NCBI GenBank assembly: GCA_963833885.1 | Contig: CAWHZU010000034.1 | Coordinates: 101,408-165,407, forward strand | Source of the DNA: JASHPR01 sp963833885 | GTDB taxonomy: Bacteria > Actinomycetota > Actinomycetes > Streptosporangiales > Streptosporangiaceae | DNA: 64,000 bases | Direction: 5' to 3' | In this document: piece by piece, positions 26,386 through 34,942 of the stretch | How the letters are laid out: every line of letters begins with the position of its first letter | Position numbering within the stretch: position 1 is the first letter of the stretch | Position numbers and translations under genes: made by a program | The notes under the pieces: model-generated | The model's database searches: none | What the model saw: the letters and a program-made list of their open reading frames with translations, nothing else | What the model was told of the DNA's origin: nothing

Positions 26386-27261
26386 TTATCCAGTCAGATT
26401 TCGGTCACTATCGCCGCGGTGATCAGCTCGGTGCGTCGTTGGGTGGGCGCCGGCCAGGGCGGCGAGCTGCGCGTGCGTGGCAAACCAGGTTCGGCCCCGC
26501 CCGGCCATCCCGTTGATCACGCTGTCCAGCATCCGCACCAGGTAGCCGCGGCCGATGGCCTCGGGGTGCATCGTGTAGGTCACTGCCCGGCCCTCCTGGC
26601 GGGCCGACTCGAACTCCGCCAGCCAGATCCGCTCCACCGCGGCCGGGTCGGCGAGCAGCCCGCCACCGTATGAGGTCCAGCCGAAGTAGGGCCAGTCACA
26701 CAGGCTCCAGTGGCCAGGCAGCTCCAGCAGCGGCTCAGATCCGGTGGTCACCCAGTACGGCCGGTCGTCGGCCATCAGGCTGGCGTCATAGGAGAAGCCG
26801 AGCTCGCCCAGCAGGTCCAGGGTCTCCGGGCTCAGTTCCCAGCCTGGCGACCGGTAGCCATCCGGCCGGACCCCCAGCTTGCCGAGCGCGGTCAGCCCAT
26901 CCTCCAGCTCCGCGCGCTGCGCCGCGGCGTCCAGACCATCGGTGCCCCGGTGCAGGTACCCGTGGTGGGCTACCTCGTGACCGCCCGCCAGGATGGCCTC
27001 CACGGAGCCGGGATGCTGATCGGCTGTATAGCCAGGCACATAGAACGTGGCCGTGATGTCCCGCTCGGCCAGCAGCGCGAGGATCCGCCCCAGGCCCCGG
27101 GCCGGGCCAAAGCGGCCCTGCGACAGCATGGTCAGGCGGCGCGCGTACTCGGGGCCCTCGCTGAGCCAGGGAGCCTCGCCGTCCAGGTCGAAGGTCAGGG
27201 CCACAGCTACCTCGGCGTCGCCGGGCCAAGCGGGAAATTGCGCGGGCTGGTTCTCCATCAT
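26386..27261 (-). CDS. Polysaccharide deacetylase-fold hydrolase (PuuE/cyclic-imidase-like)
   Basis: About 291 residues from ATG 27261 (GTG 27285 would add eight). NodB-fold motifs: VALTFDLDGEAPW, ATFYVPGYTADQHPG, GHEVAHHGYLH, DGYRSPGWELSPE and TYTMHPEAIGRG. It lacks a signal peptide, so cytosolic imide or amide hydrolysis is more plausible than cell-wall work. It shares clear similarity along its length with the protein at 13549 (both with the same DDRPY and W-S-L-x-D-W-P-x-F-x-W patterns), and both lie in operons with amidohydrolases. Confidence 0.85.
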   Translation of the reverse strand: MMENQPAQFPAWPGDAEVAVALTFDLDGEAPWLSEGPEYARRLTMLSQGRFGPARGLGRILALLAERDITATFYVPGYTADQHPGSVEAILAGGHEVAHHGYLHRGTDGLDAAAQRAELEDGLTALGKLGVRPDGYRSPGWELSPETLDLLGELGFSYDASLMADDRPYWVTTGSEPLLELPGHWSLCDWPYFGWTSYGGGLLADPAAVERIWLAEFESARQEGRAVTYTMHPEAIGRGYLVRMLDSVINGMAGRGRTWFATHAQLAALAGAHPTTHRADHRGDSDRNLTG

Positions 27262-27408
27262 CGGTCCAATCGCCAGACGGTCCACGGCATCACGAGTCTG
27301 CCACCGCGCCCAGGCGGCCGGCCTGCGCCGCCACCGCTTCCGGGTCGGCCAGCGAGCCCCGTTAAGATCACGTCACCGCAGCTCACCGACGAGAAGGGGC
27401 AGACGATC

Positions 27409-28635
27409 ATGGGGGTAACGATCCTTCGGAACGCGTCGGTGCTCGATCCCGAGCGGGGTGAGCTGGCAGAGGGGCAGTCGGTAGCGGTCGAGGACGGCCG
27501 GATCGCCGACGTCGGCCCCGGGCTGACCGGCCCGGACGACGCCCTGGTCATCGACGTGGCCGGGCGGACCGTCATGCCGGGCCTGATCGACGCGCACACC
27601 CACCCGGCGATCGTCGACGCGGACGTGTTCGCCATGGCCGAGTGGTCGCCGACCTATGTGGCGGCGCGGGCCGGGCGGGCGCTGGAGGGCATGCTGTCGC
27701 GCGGGTTCACCACGATCCGCGACGTCGGGGCCGGCGAGCACGGGCTGGCGCGGGCGGTGGACGAGGGATATTTCACCGGGCCGCGGATGCGGTTCGGCGG
27801 CAAGCAGCTTTCCCAGACTGGCGGCGCCGGTGACTGGCGGGCGCCCAGCCGCCGGGTCTACGACGACAACTACTACGCACCGGCGATCGGGGTGATCTGC
27901 GACGGCGTGCCCGAGGTACGGCGGGCCGTCCGCGAAGAGGTGCGCCGCGGGGCGCATCACATCAAGGTCTATCTCAGCGGCGCGGTCGACTCGCCGAGCG
28001 ATCGGGTGGACTCCACCCAGTTCTCGGTCGAGGAGCTGAACGCGATCGTGGAGGAGGCCACGGCCGCGAACATTTACGTGGCCGGCCACGCGTACACCTC
28101 GCGGGCGATCAACCGCGGCCTGGAGTGCGGGGTCCGGTCGATCGAGCACGGCAACCTGATGGACGAGAGCAGCATCCCGCTGTTCAAGAAGCATGGCGCG
28201 TTCTACGTGCCGACGATCGTCACGTACCAGACCCTGGCCAGGAAGGCGCGCGACGGCGAGCTGCCCGCGGACATCGCCGACAAGCTGGCCGAGGTCATCG
28301 ACGGGGCGCTCGGCGCGCTGGAGATGGCGCACAAGGCGGGGCTGCCAATCGTGTACGGCACCGATCTGTTCGCCGACACGCATGACCAGCAGCTGCAGGA
28401 GTTCGTCATCCGCTCCCAGGTCCAGCCCCCGGCCGACCTGATCCGGGCCGCGACGACCACAGCGGCGCAGCTGCTGTGCATGGTCGGGCAGGTAGGTGTC
28501 GTGGCGCACGGCGCGTACGCCGACCTGCTGGTGGTCGACGGGAACCCGCTGGACGACATCCGGGTGCTCACCACACCGGACCGAAACCTCAAGCTGATCA
28601 TGAAAGAGGGCCGGGTCTACAAGAACGAGCTATAG
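27409..28635 (+). CDS. Metal-dependent amidohydrolase (imidazolonepropionase/prolidase-like)
   Basis: A 408-residue amidohydrolase of the Amidohydro_1 class. The urease-like beta-sandwich edges (ILRNASVLDPERGELAEGQS, GAYADLLVVDGNPLDDI) flank a barrel with HxH in GLIDAHTHP, the metal lysine in HHIKVYLSGA, histidines in YVAGHAYTSRA and SIEHGNLMD, and the aspartate in VYGTDLFAD. ATG 27409 follows a GAGAAGGGG ribosome site; upstream in-frame codons overlap the opposite gene and are not conserved. Members include imidazolone hydrolases and Xaa-Arg dipeptidases. It diverges from the split FluG operon and probably shares its pathway. Confidence 0.87.
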   Translation: MGVTILRNASVLDPERGELAEGQSVAVEDGRIADVGPGLTGPDDALVIDVAGRTVMPGLIDAHTHPAIVDADVFAMAEWSPTYVAARAGRALEGMLSRGFTTIRDVGAGEHGLARAVDEGYFTGPRMRFGGKQLSQTGGAGDWRAPSRRVYDDNYYAPAIGVICDGVPEVRRAVREEVRRGAHHIKVYLSGAVDSPSDRVDSTQFSVEELNAIVEEATAANIYVAGHAYTSRAINRGLECGVRSIEHGNLMDESSIPLFKKHGAFYVPTIVTYQTLARKARDGELPADIADKLAEVIDGALGALEMAHKAGLPIVYGTDLFADTHDQQLQEFVIRSQVQPPADLIRAATTTAAQLLCMVGQVGVVAHGAYADLLVVDGNPLDDIRVLTTPDRNLKLIMKEGRVYKNEL

Positions 28636-28956
28636 GGTCGCGCACCGCCGGGCCGAGGAGTTGGCCAGCACGCGTGATCGCTGGCTCGACGCGCGCTGGC
28701 GCATCCCAGTATCGGAGCACGGGCTAGGCGGCAGGAATGTAGGAAGAGAACCGAGGAGCTGGATATTTGCGGGCCGAGGCCATACAGCCGATTGATAGCA
28801 GACTTTGCCTCAAGCTCGTGCCGGACAGCTTCCGGGTCGCTGCGTTTGAGTGCCTGGCGCCTGAATACTCGCTTGCATGCGGGGTCTCTGCTCAGCATCG
28901 TAAACACGGTGAGCCAGGTACCCGAGCGGTGGAGCAAGGCCTGTGTCTATCCCGAC
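28636..28956. other. Intergenic region without a recognisable gene
   Basis: About 320 bases between the amidohydrolase and the DinB protein. Local base composition is less GC-rich than the flanks. The upstream extension of the DinB frame through this region has no conserved look. No terminator hairpin, promoter pair or repeat was convincing. Confidence 0.4.
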
Positions 28957-29469
28957 ATGTGGACGGAACCCGACGAGGATCCCCGTAACACGGATGGGGT
29001 CAGCCCGGACGGTGAGCTGGCGACGCTGCAGGACTACCTGAGGGACTACCGGCTGATCCTGCGGATGAAGTGTGAGGGGCTGAACCCGCAGCAGCTAGCT
29101 CGCCGGTCGGTGCCTCCATCGACCATGTCGTTACTGGGGCTCGTGCGCCATCTGGCCGAAGTGGAACGGGACTGGCGCAACTGGATCCGGCCAGGGGATC
29201 CAGCACCGAGGCTGTACGGGGCGGGTGGTGCGGATTTCGGCGGAGCCGTCGCTGAGCAGGCGGCAGTCGACGGCGCATTCGCCGATCTCGCTCGGGAGCA
29301 GGCGGCCACCGACGTAACGCTTGCCACGCATCCGGATCTGGGTGAGCGAATGGGGGAGGACGGCATCGCCGTCCGGGAGTTGTGGGTCCACCGGATCGAG
29401 GAGTACGCCCGGCATTGCGGGCACGCCGATCTGCTACGCGAATGCATCGACGGCCGAGTCGGGCAGTAG
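28957..29469 (+). CDS. DinB superfamily protein (DUF664, mycothiol-transferase type)
   Basis: A 170-residue four-helix-bundle protein: LQDYLRDYRLILRMKCEGLNPQQLARRSVPPSTMSLLGLVRHLAEVERDW in order, then LWVHRIEEYARHCGHADLLRECIDG. The histidines at the helix ends (RHLAEVE, VHRIEEYARHCGH) fit the metal site of DUF664/DinB proteins that conjugate mycothiol or similar thiols, an actinobacterial trait. ATG 28957 is chosen because the domain begins some 20 residues later. Confidence 0.8.
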   Translation: MWTEPDEDPRNTDGVSPDGELATLQDYLRDYRLILRMKCEGLNPQQLARRSVPPSTMSLLGLVRHLAEVERDWRNWIRPGDPAPRLYGAGGADFGGAVAEQAAVDGAFADLAREQAATDVTLATHPDLGERMGEDGIAVRELWVHRIEEYARHCGHADLLRECIDGRVGQ

Positions 29470-29511
29470 CGTCCGGTCTTGCGGCAAGTTCCACATCCCC
29501 ATGCGGCGGGT

Positions 29512-29769
29512 CTACTTGCCGGGGCTCTTGACGAAGGTTCCCTTGGCGGGCAGCGTCACGACCCGCCCGCGCTGTCGTAGCTCCTCCACGGCACGCCGCG
29601 CCGTCCCGACGGCGACCTGGTATTCGGCGGCCAGGTCCCGTTCGCCGGGCAGCCGGGCGCCTGGTGGGAGGTCTCCGGCGTTGATCCTGGCTTCGAGGTG
29701 GTCAGCCATCCGCGCGTACAGGTAAGCCGGCTCGCCGTGGTCGGGGTCGAATGGCGGGACTCTGGCCAT
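29512..29769 (-). CDS. Minimal GntR-type DNA-binding protein
   Basis: Only 85 residues: a GntR winged helix (YLYARMADHLEARINAGDLP, ARLPGERDLAAEYQVAVGTARRAVEELRQRG, GTFVKSPGK) with no effector domain. Such stand-alone domains are common near conjugative or regulatory gene pairs in Streptomyces-like genomes. It diverges from two small genes at 29924 and 30142, with repeated ATAGAGCGG motifs between them. Confidence 0.82.
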   Translation of the reverse strand: MARVPPFDPDHGEPAYLYARMADHLEARINAGDLPPGARLPGERDLAAEYQVAVGTARRAVEELRQRGRVVTLPAKGTFVKSPGK

Positions 29770-29778
29770 GCGATCACC

Positions 29779-29846
29779 ATAGAGCGGCCCTGAGCAGCAT
29801 AAATCTGGGAGACGCGGTGTAGTGCGCTATAGAGCGGTATGCCGCT
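29779..29846. promoter_or_regulatory. Candidate GntR operators between divergent small genes
   Basis: The nonamer ATAGAGCGG occurs at 29779-29787 and 29829-29837, exactly 50 bases apart. The second copy is part of the inverted repeat AGCGG-TATG-CCGCT (29833-29846). The spacing of about five helical turns suits binding of two regulator dimers on one face. Confidence 0.45.
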
Positions 29847-29923
29847 GTAGTATGTCAAGCACGACAAGCAGGGAGTTGCTGGGCTGGCAAGTGGTCCACC
29901 CTGCCTGCCCGAAGGAGGCGCCG

Positions 29924-30145
29924 ATGTCAGGGAGGATCACCCGGATCGCTGTCACCTACACGGTGGACACCCCCGACGGGCCGCGGCACACCTTCCACGG
30001 TCTACCGCACATGAACCGCCACATCCGCCCCGAACGGGTCACCGAACTGCTGGACGACTTAACCGTCATCTGTGAGGAACTAGTCGCGGTTCGCGAGCCC
30101 GCCCCGGGCAACGGCCTGACCGGCCTGCCCCGGCGGATCCATTGA
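29924..30145 (+). CDS. Small protein of unknown function
   Basis: 73 residues starting at ATG 29924 behind a strong GAAGGAGG ribosome site: MSGRITRIAVTYTVD, then a histidine-rich stretch (RHTFHGLPHMNRHIRPERV) and an acidic helix (LLDDLTVICEELVAV). Not recognised as a characterised family. It overlaps the next small gene by four bases and diverges from the minimal GntR gene, so the three probably form a unit. Confidence 0.6.
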   Translation: MSGRITRIAVTYTVDTPDGPRHTFHGLPHMNRHIRPERVTELLDDLTVICEELVAVREPAPGNGLTGLPRRIH

Positions 30146-30357
30146 CCAGCGAGGACGCCACCGCCTTGTTCCACTTGCGCTGCCTGTGGGACAGCGCCTA
30201 CGCCATCAGCCTGACCGACGGCATCTGGGTCGCCCGCCGCCGCGACAACCCGATTCGCGTCCTCACCGCCGACACCGCACCCGAACTTCGCTGGCTGCTG
30301 CGCGCCGACTACGGCCAGTGGCTGCGGACGGGTCCTGAGCCATCGCCTGCGGTCTGA
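30142..30357 (+). CDS. Small protein of unknown function
   Basis: 71 residues starting at a TTG that overlaps the preceding stop (TTGA). The sequence is soluble with alternating short helices and strands (CLWDSAYAISLTDGIWVARRR, LTADTAPELRWLLRADYGQW). No family recognised. The partner relation to the 29924 gene and the GntR gene comes from position only. Confidence 0.55.
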   Translation: MTSEDATALFHLRCLWDSAYAISLTDGIWVARRRDNPIRVLTADTAPELRWLLRADYGQWLRTGPEPSPAV

Positions 30358-30377
30358 TCCAAATCCGGGTGGGTGGC

Positions 30378-30435
30378 TTGACATCGCAGGTCGCCCCACG
30401 GTTAGGTAAGCCTTACTTAGGAATGCCTATCCTAA
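30378..30435 (+). promoter_or_regulatory. efeUOB promoter with two overlapping IdeR/DtxR iron boxes
   Basis: A TTGACA -35 lies at 30378-30383. About 18 bases on, two 19-base iron boxes overlap by four bases: TTAGGTAAGCCTTACTTAG (30402-30420) and TTAGGAATGCCTATCCTAA (30417-30435). Both match the DtxR/IdeR consensus closely, and the first covers the -10 region. Repression by iron-loaded IdeR/DmdR is therefore expected. Confidence 0.85.
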
Positions 30436-30471
30436 CGGGCCAGCTCTCGGCGCCGTGGAAGGGGACGACGG

Positions 30472-31323
30472 GTGCTGCCCACGTTCGTGATCGGCTTGCG
30501 CGAAGGCCTGGAAGCGGCGCTGATCGTAGGGATCATCGCCGCGTTCCTGGGCCAGCAAGGCCGACGTGATGCGCTTCGCCAGGTCTGGATCGGCACCGCC
30601 ATTGCGGTCGTGATCTGCATCGGCATCGCGATAGCCCTGCAGGTGATTTCCTCGGATCTGCCACAGCAGCAGCAGGAGGGGCTGGAGACCGTCGTCGGCG
30701 CGCTGGCGGTGTGCATGGTCACCTACATGATCATCTTTATGCGGCGGCACGCGCGGGACCTGAAGGGCGATCTGGAGGGAGCCGCGGCCTCGGCGCTGGA
30801 GTCGGGTTCCGGCCGGGCGCTGGTGGTGATGGCGTTCCTGGCGGTGCTGCGCGAGGGCTTCGAGACCGCCGTGTTCCTGCTGGCCACGTTCCATGCCTCC
30901 GGCGACGCCACGCTCTCCTGGGTCGGCGCGGTCATCGGCATCCTGCTCGCGGCCGCGGTCGGCTACGCCATCTACCGCGGAGGCGTCCGCCTGAACCTGG
31001 CCAGGTTCTTCCGGATTACCGGGCTCGTGCTGGTCGTGGTCGCGGCCGGCCTGGTGATGACGGCCTTCCACACCGCGAACGAAGCCGGCTGGCTGACGAT
31101 CGGGCAGGTTCAGGCGTTCGACCTGTCCTGGCTGGTCCGGCCCGGCACGCCGGTGGAGTCACTGGTGACTGGCGTCCTGGGAATCCAGCCCTACCCAGTG
31201 TGGATCGAGGTCGCCGCCTGGGTCGCGTACCTGGTTCCGATGATCATCATCGTGACCTGGCCCGCCCGCGCGCGCAGGGTACGCGCCGCCGCGCCTACGC
31301 CAGCTCAGCCCGCAGAACAGTAA
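30472..31323 (+). CDS. efeU: FTR1-family iron permease EfeU
   Basis: A 283-residue membrane protein with seven predicted helices and the two Fe-binding REGLE-type motifs: REGLEAAL near the N-terminus and REGFETAV in helix 4. It translocates iron across the cytoplasmic membrane using EfeO and EfeB. Start GTG 30472 lies 36 bases after the second iron box. The order U-O-B is the standard operon order, and the IdeR sites show it is an iron-starvation gene. Confidence 0.93.
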   Translation: MLPTFVIGLREGLEAALIVGIIAAFLGQQGRRDALRQVWIGTAIAVVICIGIAIALQVISSDLPQQQQEGLETVVGALAVCMVTYMIIFMRRHARDLKGDLEGAAASALESGSGRALVVMAFLAVLREGFETAVFLLATFHASGDATLSWVGAVIGILLAAAVGYAIYRGGVRLNLARFFRITGLVLVVVAAGLVMTAFHTANEAGWLTIGQVQAFDLSWLVRPGTPVESLVTGVLGIQPYPVWIEVAAWVAYLVPMIIIVTWPARARRVRAAAPTPAQPAEQ

Positions 31324-31355
31324 TCCGTTCCCAACGGAAAGGGAGTTCATCAACC

Positions 31356-32573
31356 ATGCACATGGACGGTCACGGGGAAGGGCGCGGCGCGGACGGTGTC
31401 GGGGAAGCGCGCCGCGGTCGCTGGCTGCCGGCGAGCATCGTGGCGCTGGCCTCGCTGGCACTGCTCGCGTCTGCCTGCTCGAGCTCGCACGGGTCATCGG
31501 GATCCGCGGCCTCGGCGTACACCACCACGGTCACGATCGACCTGACGCCGCAGGGCTGCGCGCCCAAGCCGGCGAAGATCTCGGCCGGGCCGGTCCAGTT
31601 CAACGTGGCCAACACCAATGCCGGCGCGGTGTCAGAGGCCGAGCTGCGCACGTCGAACCTGGCCAAGATCCTCGGCGAGCAGGAGAACCTCACCCCCGGC
31701 CTGTCCGGCGGGTTCTCGCTGGACCTGCAGCCCGGTACGTACAAGATCAACTGCCCGGGCGCGTCCCAGCAGCACTGGAACCTCACCGTCACCGGGAAGG
31801 CGTCCGGGGCGGCCTGGCAGAACAACGCGCAGCTCGCCGCGGCGGTCAGCTCTTACGGCAGCTACGTCGACCAGAACACCGCCAGCCTGGTCTCGCACAC
31901 CCAGACGTTCTGCCAGGCCATTGACGCCGGGAATATGGCCCAGGCCGAGGTGCTGTACCCGAAGGCGCGCGTCTACTACGAACGGATCGAGCCGGTCGCT
32001 GAGATCTGGGGAAGCCTGGACACCGAGATCGACGGCCGGTGGGAGAACCCGGTCACGGTGGCGTCCCAGTTCATCGGCTTCCACAAGATCGAGCAGCTGA
32101 TCTGGGCAGACAACACGCTGGCCGGGACGCCGAAGCTGTGCAGCGCGCTGGTCGGCCACGAGCAGCAGCTGCTGACCCTGGTGCGCAGCGCCCAGTACAA
32201 CCCGCTGGAGATGGCGAGCGGCGCGACCGACCTGATCAACGAGGCCGCCACATCGAAGATCTCCGGCGAGGAGGAGCGCTACTCCAACACCGACCTGCCG
32301 GTCTTCCAGGCCAACGTCGACGGGGCGATGGAGGTCGTCAGCCTGCTGCAGCCCTACCTGCAGCACAAGGACCCCGGCCTGCTGTCGCAGATCCGGCAGC
32401 GCGACGCCGCGGTTGCCGACTTGCTGGCCAAATACAAGGCCAGTCCGGGCTACGACGACACCGGATACGTCGAGTACTCCACCGTCCTCGACTCGCAGCG
32501 CCGCCAGCTGTCCACCGCGGTGAACGCGCTCGCCGAGTCGCTGTCCAAGCTGTCGCTCCAGGTGAGCAGCTGA
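31356..32573 (+). CDS. efeO: EfeO: cupredoxin/imelysin (M75) iron-uptake lipoprotein
   Basis: A 405-residue extracytoplasmic protein. The start at ATG 31356 has the site GGAAAGGGAG upstream. The signal ends in a lipobox (LLASACSS), so it is membrane-anchored. An N-terminal cupredoxin-like domain (TVTIDLTPQGCAPKPAKISA to KINCPGASQQHWNLTV) precedes the M75 imelysin domain, whose metal motif HKIE is in QFIGFHKIEQLIW. EfeO binds iron and hands it to EfeU. Its stop and the EfeB start share one base (TGATG). Confidence 0.92.
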   Translation: MHMDGHGEGRGADGVGEARRGRWLPASIVALASLALLASACSSSHGSSGSAASAYTTTVTIDLTPQGCAPKPAKISAGPVQFNVANTNAGAVSEAELRTSNLAKILGEQENLTPGLSGGFSLDLQPGTYKINCPGASQQHWNLTVTGKASGAAWQNNAQLAAAVSSYGSYVDQNTASLVSHTQTFCQAIDAGNMAQAEVLYPKARVYYERIEPVAEIWGSLDTEIDGRWENPVTVASQFIGFHKIEQLIWADNTLAGTPKLCSALVGHEQQLLTLVRSAQYNPLEMASGATDLINEAATSKISGEEERYSNTDLPVFQANVDGAMEVVSLLQPYLQHKDPGLLSQIRQRDAAVADLLAKYKASPGYDDTGYVEYSTVLDSQRRQLSTAVNALAESLSKLSLQVSS

Positions 32574-33876
32574 TGCACGAAACCGAGCGGCCGGGGCCGG
32601 CCGAGCACGCGGCTCCGGCCGAGCGGGCGGTTCCGGCCGAGCGGGCCGGGCCGTCCCGGCGGCGGCTGCTCGCCGGGGCGGGGGCGGCGGGCGCCGGCGT
32701 GCTGGCGGGCGGCCTGGCCGGCTACTTCACCGGGCAGGACAGCGGAGCGGCCGGAGCCGACGCCAGCGACCAGACGATCCCGTTCTACGGGACGCACCAG
32801 GCCGGCATCGCCACACCGGCCCAGGACCGGCTCGCGTTCGGCTCGCTGAACGCCGTCACCGGGGCGACCGCCGCCGACGTGCGCGACCTGCTGCACGCGT
32901 GGACAAGGGCGGCAGCGGACATGACCGCCTGCGGCTGGTCGGCCAGGACACGCAGCCGTACGCGCCGCCGGTCGACACCGGCGAGGCGGTCGGGTCGCCG
33001 GTGTCCCGGCTGACGATCACGATCGGCTACGGGCCATCGCTGTTCGACCACCGGTTCGGCCTGGCCGGCCGCAAGCCATCCGCGCTCGCGCAGCTCCCGC
33101 CGCTGCCCAACGAGGACCTCGACCCCGACTACACCGGCGGCGATCTGTGCATTCAGGCCTGCTCCGATGATCCGCTCGTCGCGTTCCACGCCGTGCGCAA
33201 CCTGGCCAGGATCGGCATGGGCGTCGTCGAGCACAACTGGATGGAGCTCGGCTTCGGCCGGACCTCGACCACGACGGCCAGCCAGCCGACGCCCCGCAAC
33301 CTGCTCGGTTTCAAGGACGGCACCCGCAACATCAAGGCCGAGCAGGCGAGCCTCATGAACGATTACGTCTGGGTCGGCAGGGAAACCGATCAGCCCTGGC
33401 TGCGCGGCGGCAGCTACCTCGTCGCCCGCAAGATCCGGATCTTCGTGGAGAACTGGGACCGCGACTACCTGCAGGACCAGGAGAACACCATCGGCCGCGC
33501 CAAGGTCTCCGGCGCCCCGCTGTCCGGCGGAAAAGAGTTCACCACCCCGGACTTCGCCGCGACCGGCAGCGACGGGCAGCCCGCGATCCCGGCCCACGCG
33601 CACATCCGGCTGGCCAGCTTCGAGCACAACGGCGGGACCCGGATCCTGCGCCGCGGGTACTCCTTCACCGACGGCATCGACCCGCAGGCCGGAACGCTGC
33701 TCGGCGGCCTGTTCTTCATCGCGTTCATGAAGAACCCGGCCCAGTTCGTCCGGCTCCAGCAGTCGCTGGCCGCCGACGCGCTCAACGAGTACACCCAGCA
33801 CACCGGCAGCGCCGTGTTCGCCTGCCCGCCCGGCCTGCGCCCCGGGCAGGACTGGGGCACCTCTCTATTCGCCTGA
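32573..33876 (+). CDS. efeB: EfeB: Tat-exported Dyp-type haem peroxidase, frameshifted near 32,930
   Basis: The start ATG 32573 gives a proline-rich N-terminus and a Tat signal (SRRRLLAGAGAAGAGVLAGG). The mature start IPFYGTHQAGIATPAQDRL is diagnostic of EfeB/DyP. After AAADMTA the frame changes: a one-base loss near 32,925-32,940 moves it to the frame continuing RLVGQDTQPYAPPVDTGEA to the stop at 33874-33876. That half carries the haem-site motif LLGFKDGTRN and the DyP C-terminus (GGLFFIAFMKNPAQFVRLQ). Repaired length about 434 residues, normal for EfeB. Other parts are intact, so an indel error or a fresh mutation is likely. Confidence 0.88.
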
Positions 33877-33933
33877 CCCGGCCCGGGCGGGACTGCTCTC
33901 TATTCGCCCGACCCGCCCGGGCCCGCGGAGCGC

Positions 33934-34866
33934 TCAGCCCGCCACGGCGTCCGTGCGGTTCGGCTGGCCGGGGAAGTCGCGGGCCCGCTCGATGAAGATC
34001 TGGTGCAGGTCCCTGACGGCGCGCGTCGCGCGGAGCGACCGCAGCCGCTGGATGACTAGGTCGACCTCGGTGTCGTCACCGGCGATCGGCCGCCAGGTGA
34101 TGATGCCTCGCTGCTCGAGCGGGTCGCCGACGACGCTGAAATCCGGCAGCACGGTCACCCCGAGCCCTTCGGCCACCATCAGCTTGCCCATCTCCGCACC
34201 GTCGGTGGAGTAGGAGAACACCGGAAGCTGGCCGCGCAGCAGCCGGTGGATGAAGCGGTGCATGAGGTAGCCGGACCGCATCACGATCAGCGGCTCGGCG
34301 TGCAGGTCACTGGGCCGCACCTCCGCCAGCGACGCCAGGGCGCTGTCCGGGCGCATGCAGACCACCGGGCGGCCGCGCAGCAGCATCGTGGTCTCCAGCT
34401 CGGGCGGCAGGTCGTCGCCCGCCAGGTAGTTGACCAGCCCCAGGTCGAAGCTTCCGGAACGGATCGCGCGGTGGATCTCGTCCTGCTGCGCGCCGATGAT
34501 CTCGACCTGGGTTCGGTGGTGGGTCTCCCGGAACGCTCGGATCGCCGGGGTCAGCAACGGCACGGTCGCGGTGTTGACCGTGCCGACCCTGAGCACCCGG
34601 ATGCTCCGGTGCTGCTCACCGGCGGCCTGGCGCAGCCGGTCGACCGAGTCGAGCACGGAGAGAATGTGCGGGAGCAGCTCGCGCCCCGCGTCGCTGACCG
34701 TCGCCCCCTGGCGTCCCCGTTCCAGGAGGTCGATACCGAGCTCCCGTTCCAGGCCGCGCACGGATCCGCTCAGCGCGGGCTGGGAGATGTGGAGTTCCTC
34801 CGCGGCGCGGCGGAACGAGCCAAGACGTGCCACCTCGGCGAGGCATTCGAGCTGCTCGATCCGCAT
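33934..34866 (-). CDS. LysR family transcriptional regulator
   Basis: A 310-residue LysR regulator from ATG 34866 (MRIEQLECLAEVARLGSFRR, ISQPALSGSVRGLERELGIDLLERG). The periplasmic-binding-like effector domain follows (IRVLRVGTVNTATVPLLTPAI, FDLGLVNYLAGDDLPPELE). It diverges from the sulfone/sulfonate operon across 188 bases and is probably its activator, in the role of CysB/Cbl/SfnR-like control, possibly sensing a sulfur metabolite. The latter is inferred from position. Confidence 0.88.
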   Translation of the reverse strand: MRIEQLECLAEVARLGSFRRAAEELHISQPALSGSVRGLERELGIDLLERGRQGATVSDAGRELLPHILSVLDSVDRLRQAAGEQHRSIRVLRVGTVNTATVPLLTPAIRAFRETHHRTQVEIIGAQQDEIHRAIRSGSFDLGLVNYLAGDDLPPELETTMLLRGRPVVCMRPDSALASLAEVRPSDLHAEPLIVMRSGYLMHRFIHRLLRGQLPVFSYSTDGAEMGKLMVAEGLGVTVLPDFSVVGDPLEQRGIITWRPIAGDDTEVDLVIQRLRSLRATRAVRDLHQIFIERARDFPGQPNRTDAVAG

Positions 34867-34915
34867 GGCCACCGTCCCGCTCCACGGGGCCACGTGCCCT
34901 GGTGCGCCCCTCAGC

Positions 34916-34942
34916 AAACTATAGTTTACCGATCAAATTGAT
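34916..34942. promoter_or_regulatory. Palindromes in the LysR/ssuD divergent region
   Basis: AAACTATAGTTT (34916-34927) is a perfect 12-base palindrome, and ATCAA-A-TTGAT (34932-34942) follows five bases later in an unusually AT-rich patch. Both lie 50-76 bases upstream of the LysR start, a normal place for LysR binding and for the divergent promoters. Confidence 0.45.

Noticed and set aside
26710..27408. N-terminal extension of the 27409 amidohydrolase
   Set aside because: The extension is antisense to the deacetylase-fold gene and not conserved; ATG 27409 has a ribosome site and begins the domain.
28792..28956. N-terminal extension of the DinB protein
   Set aside because: No conserved character; the four-helix domain starts after ATG 28957.
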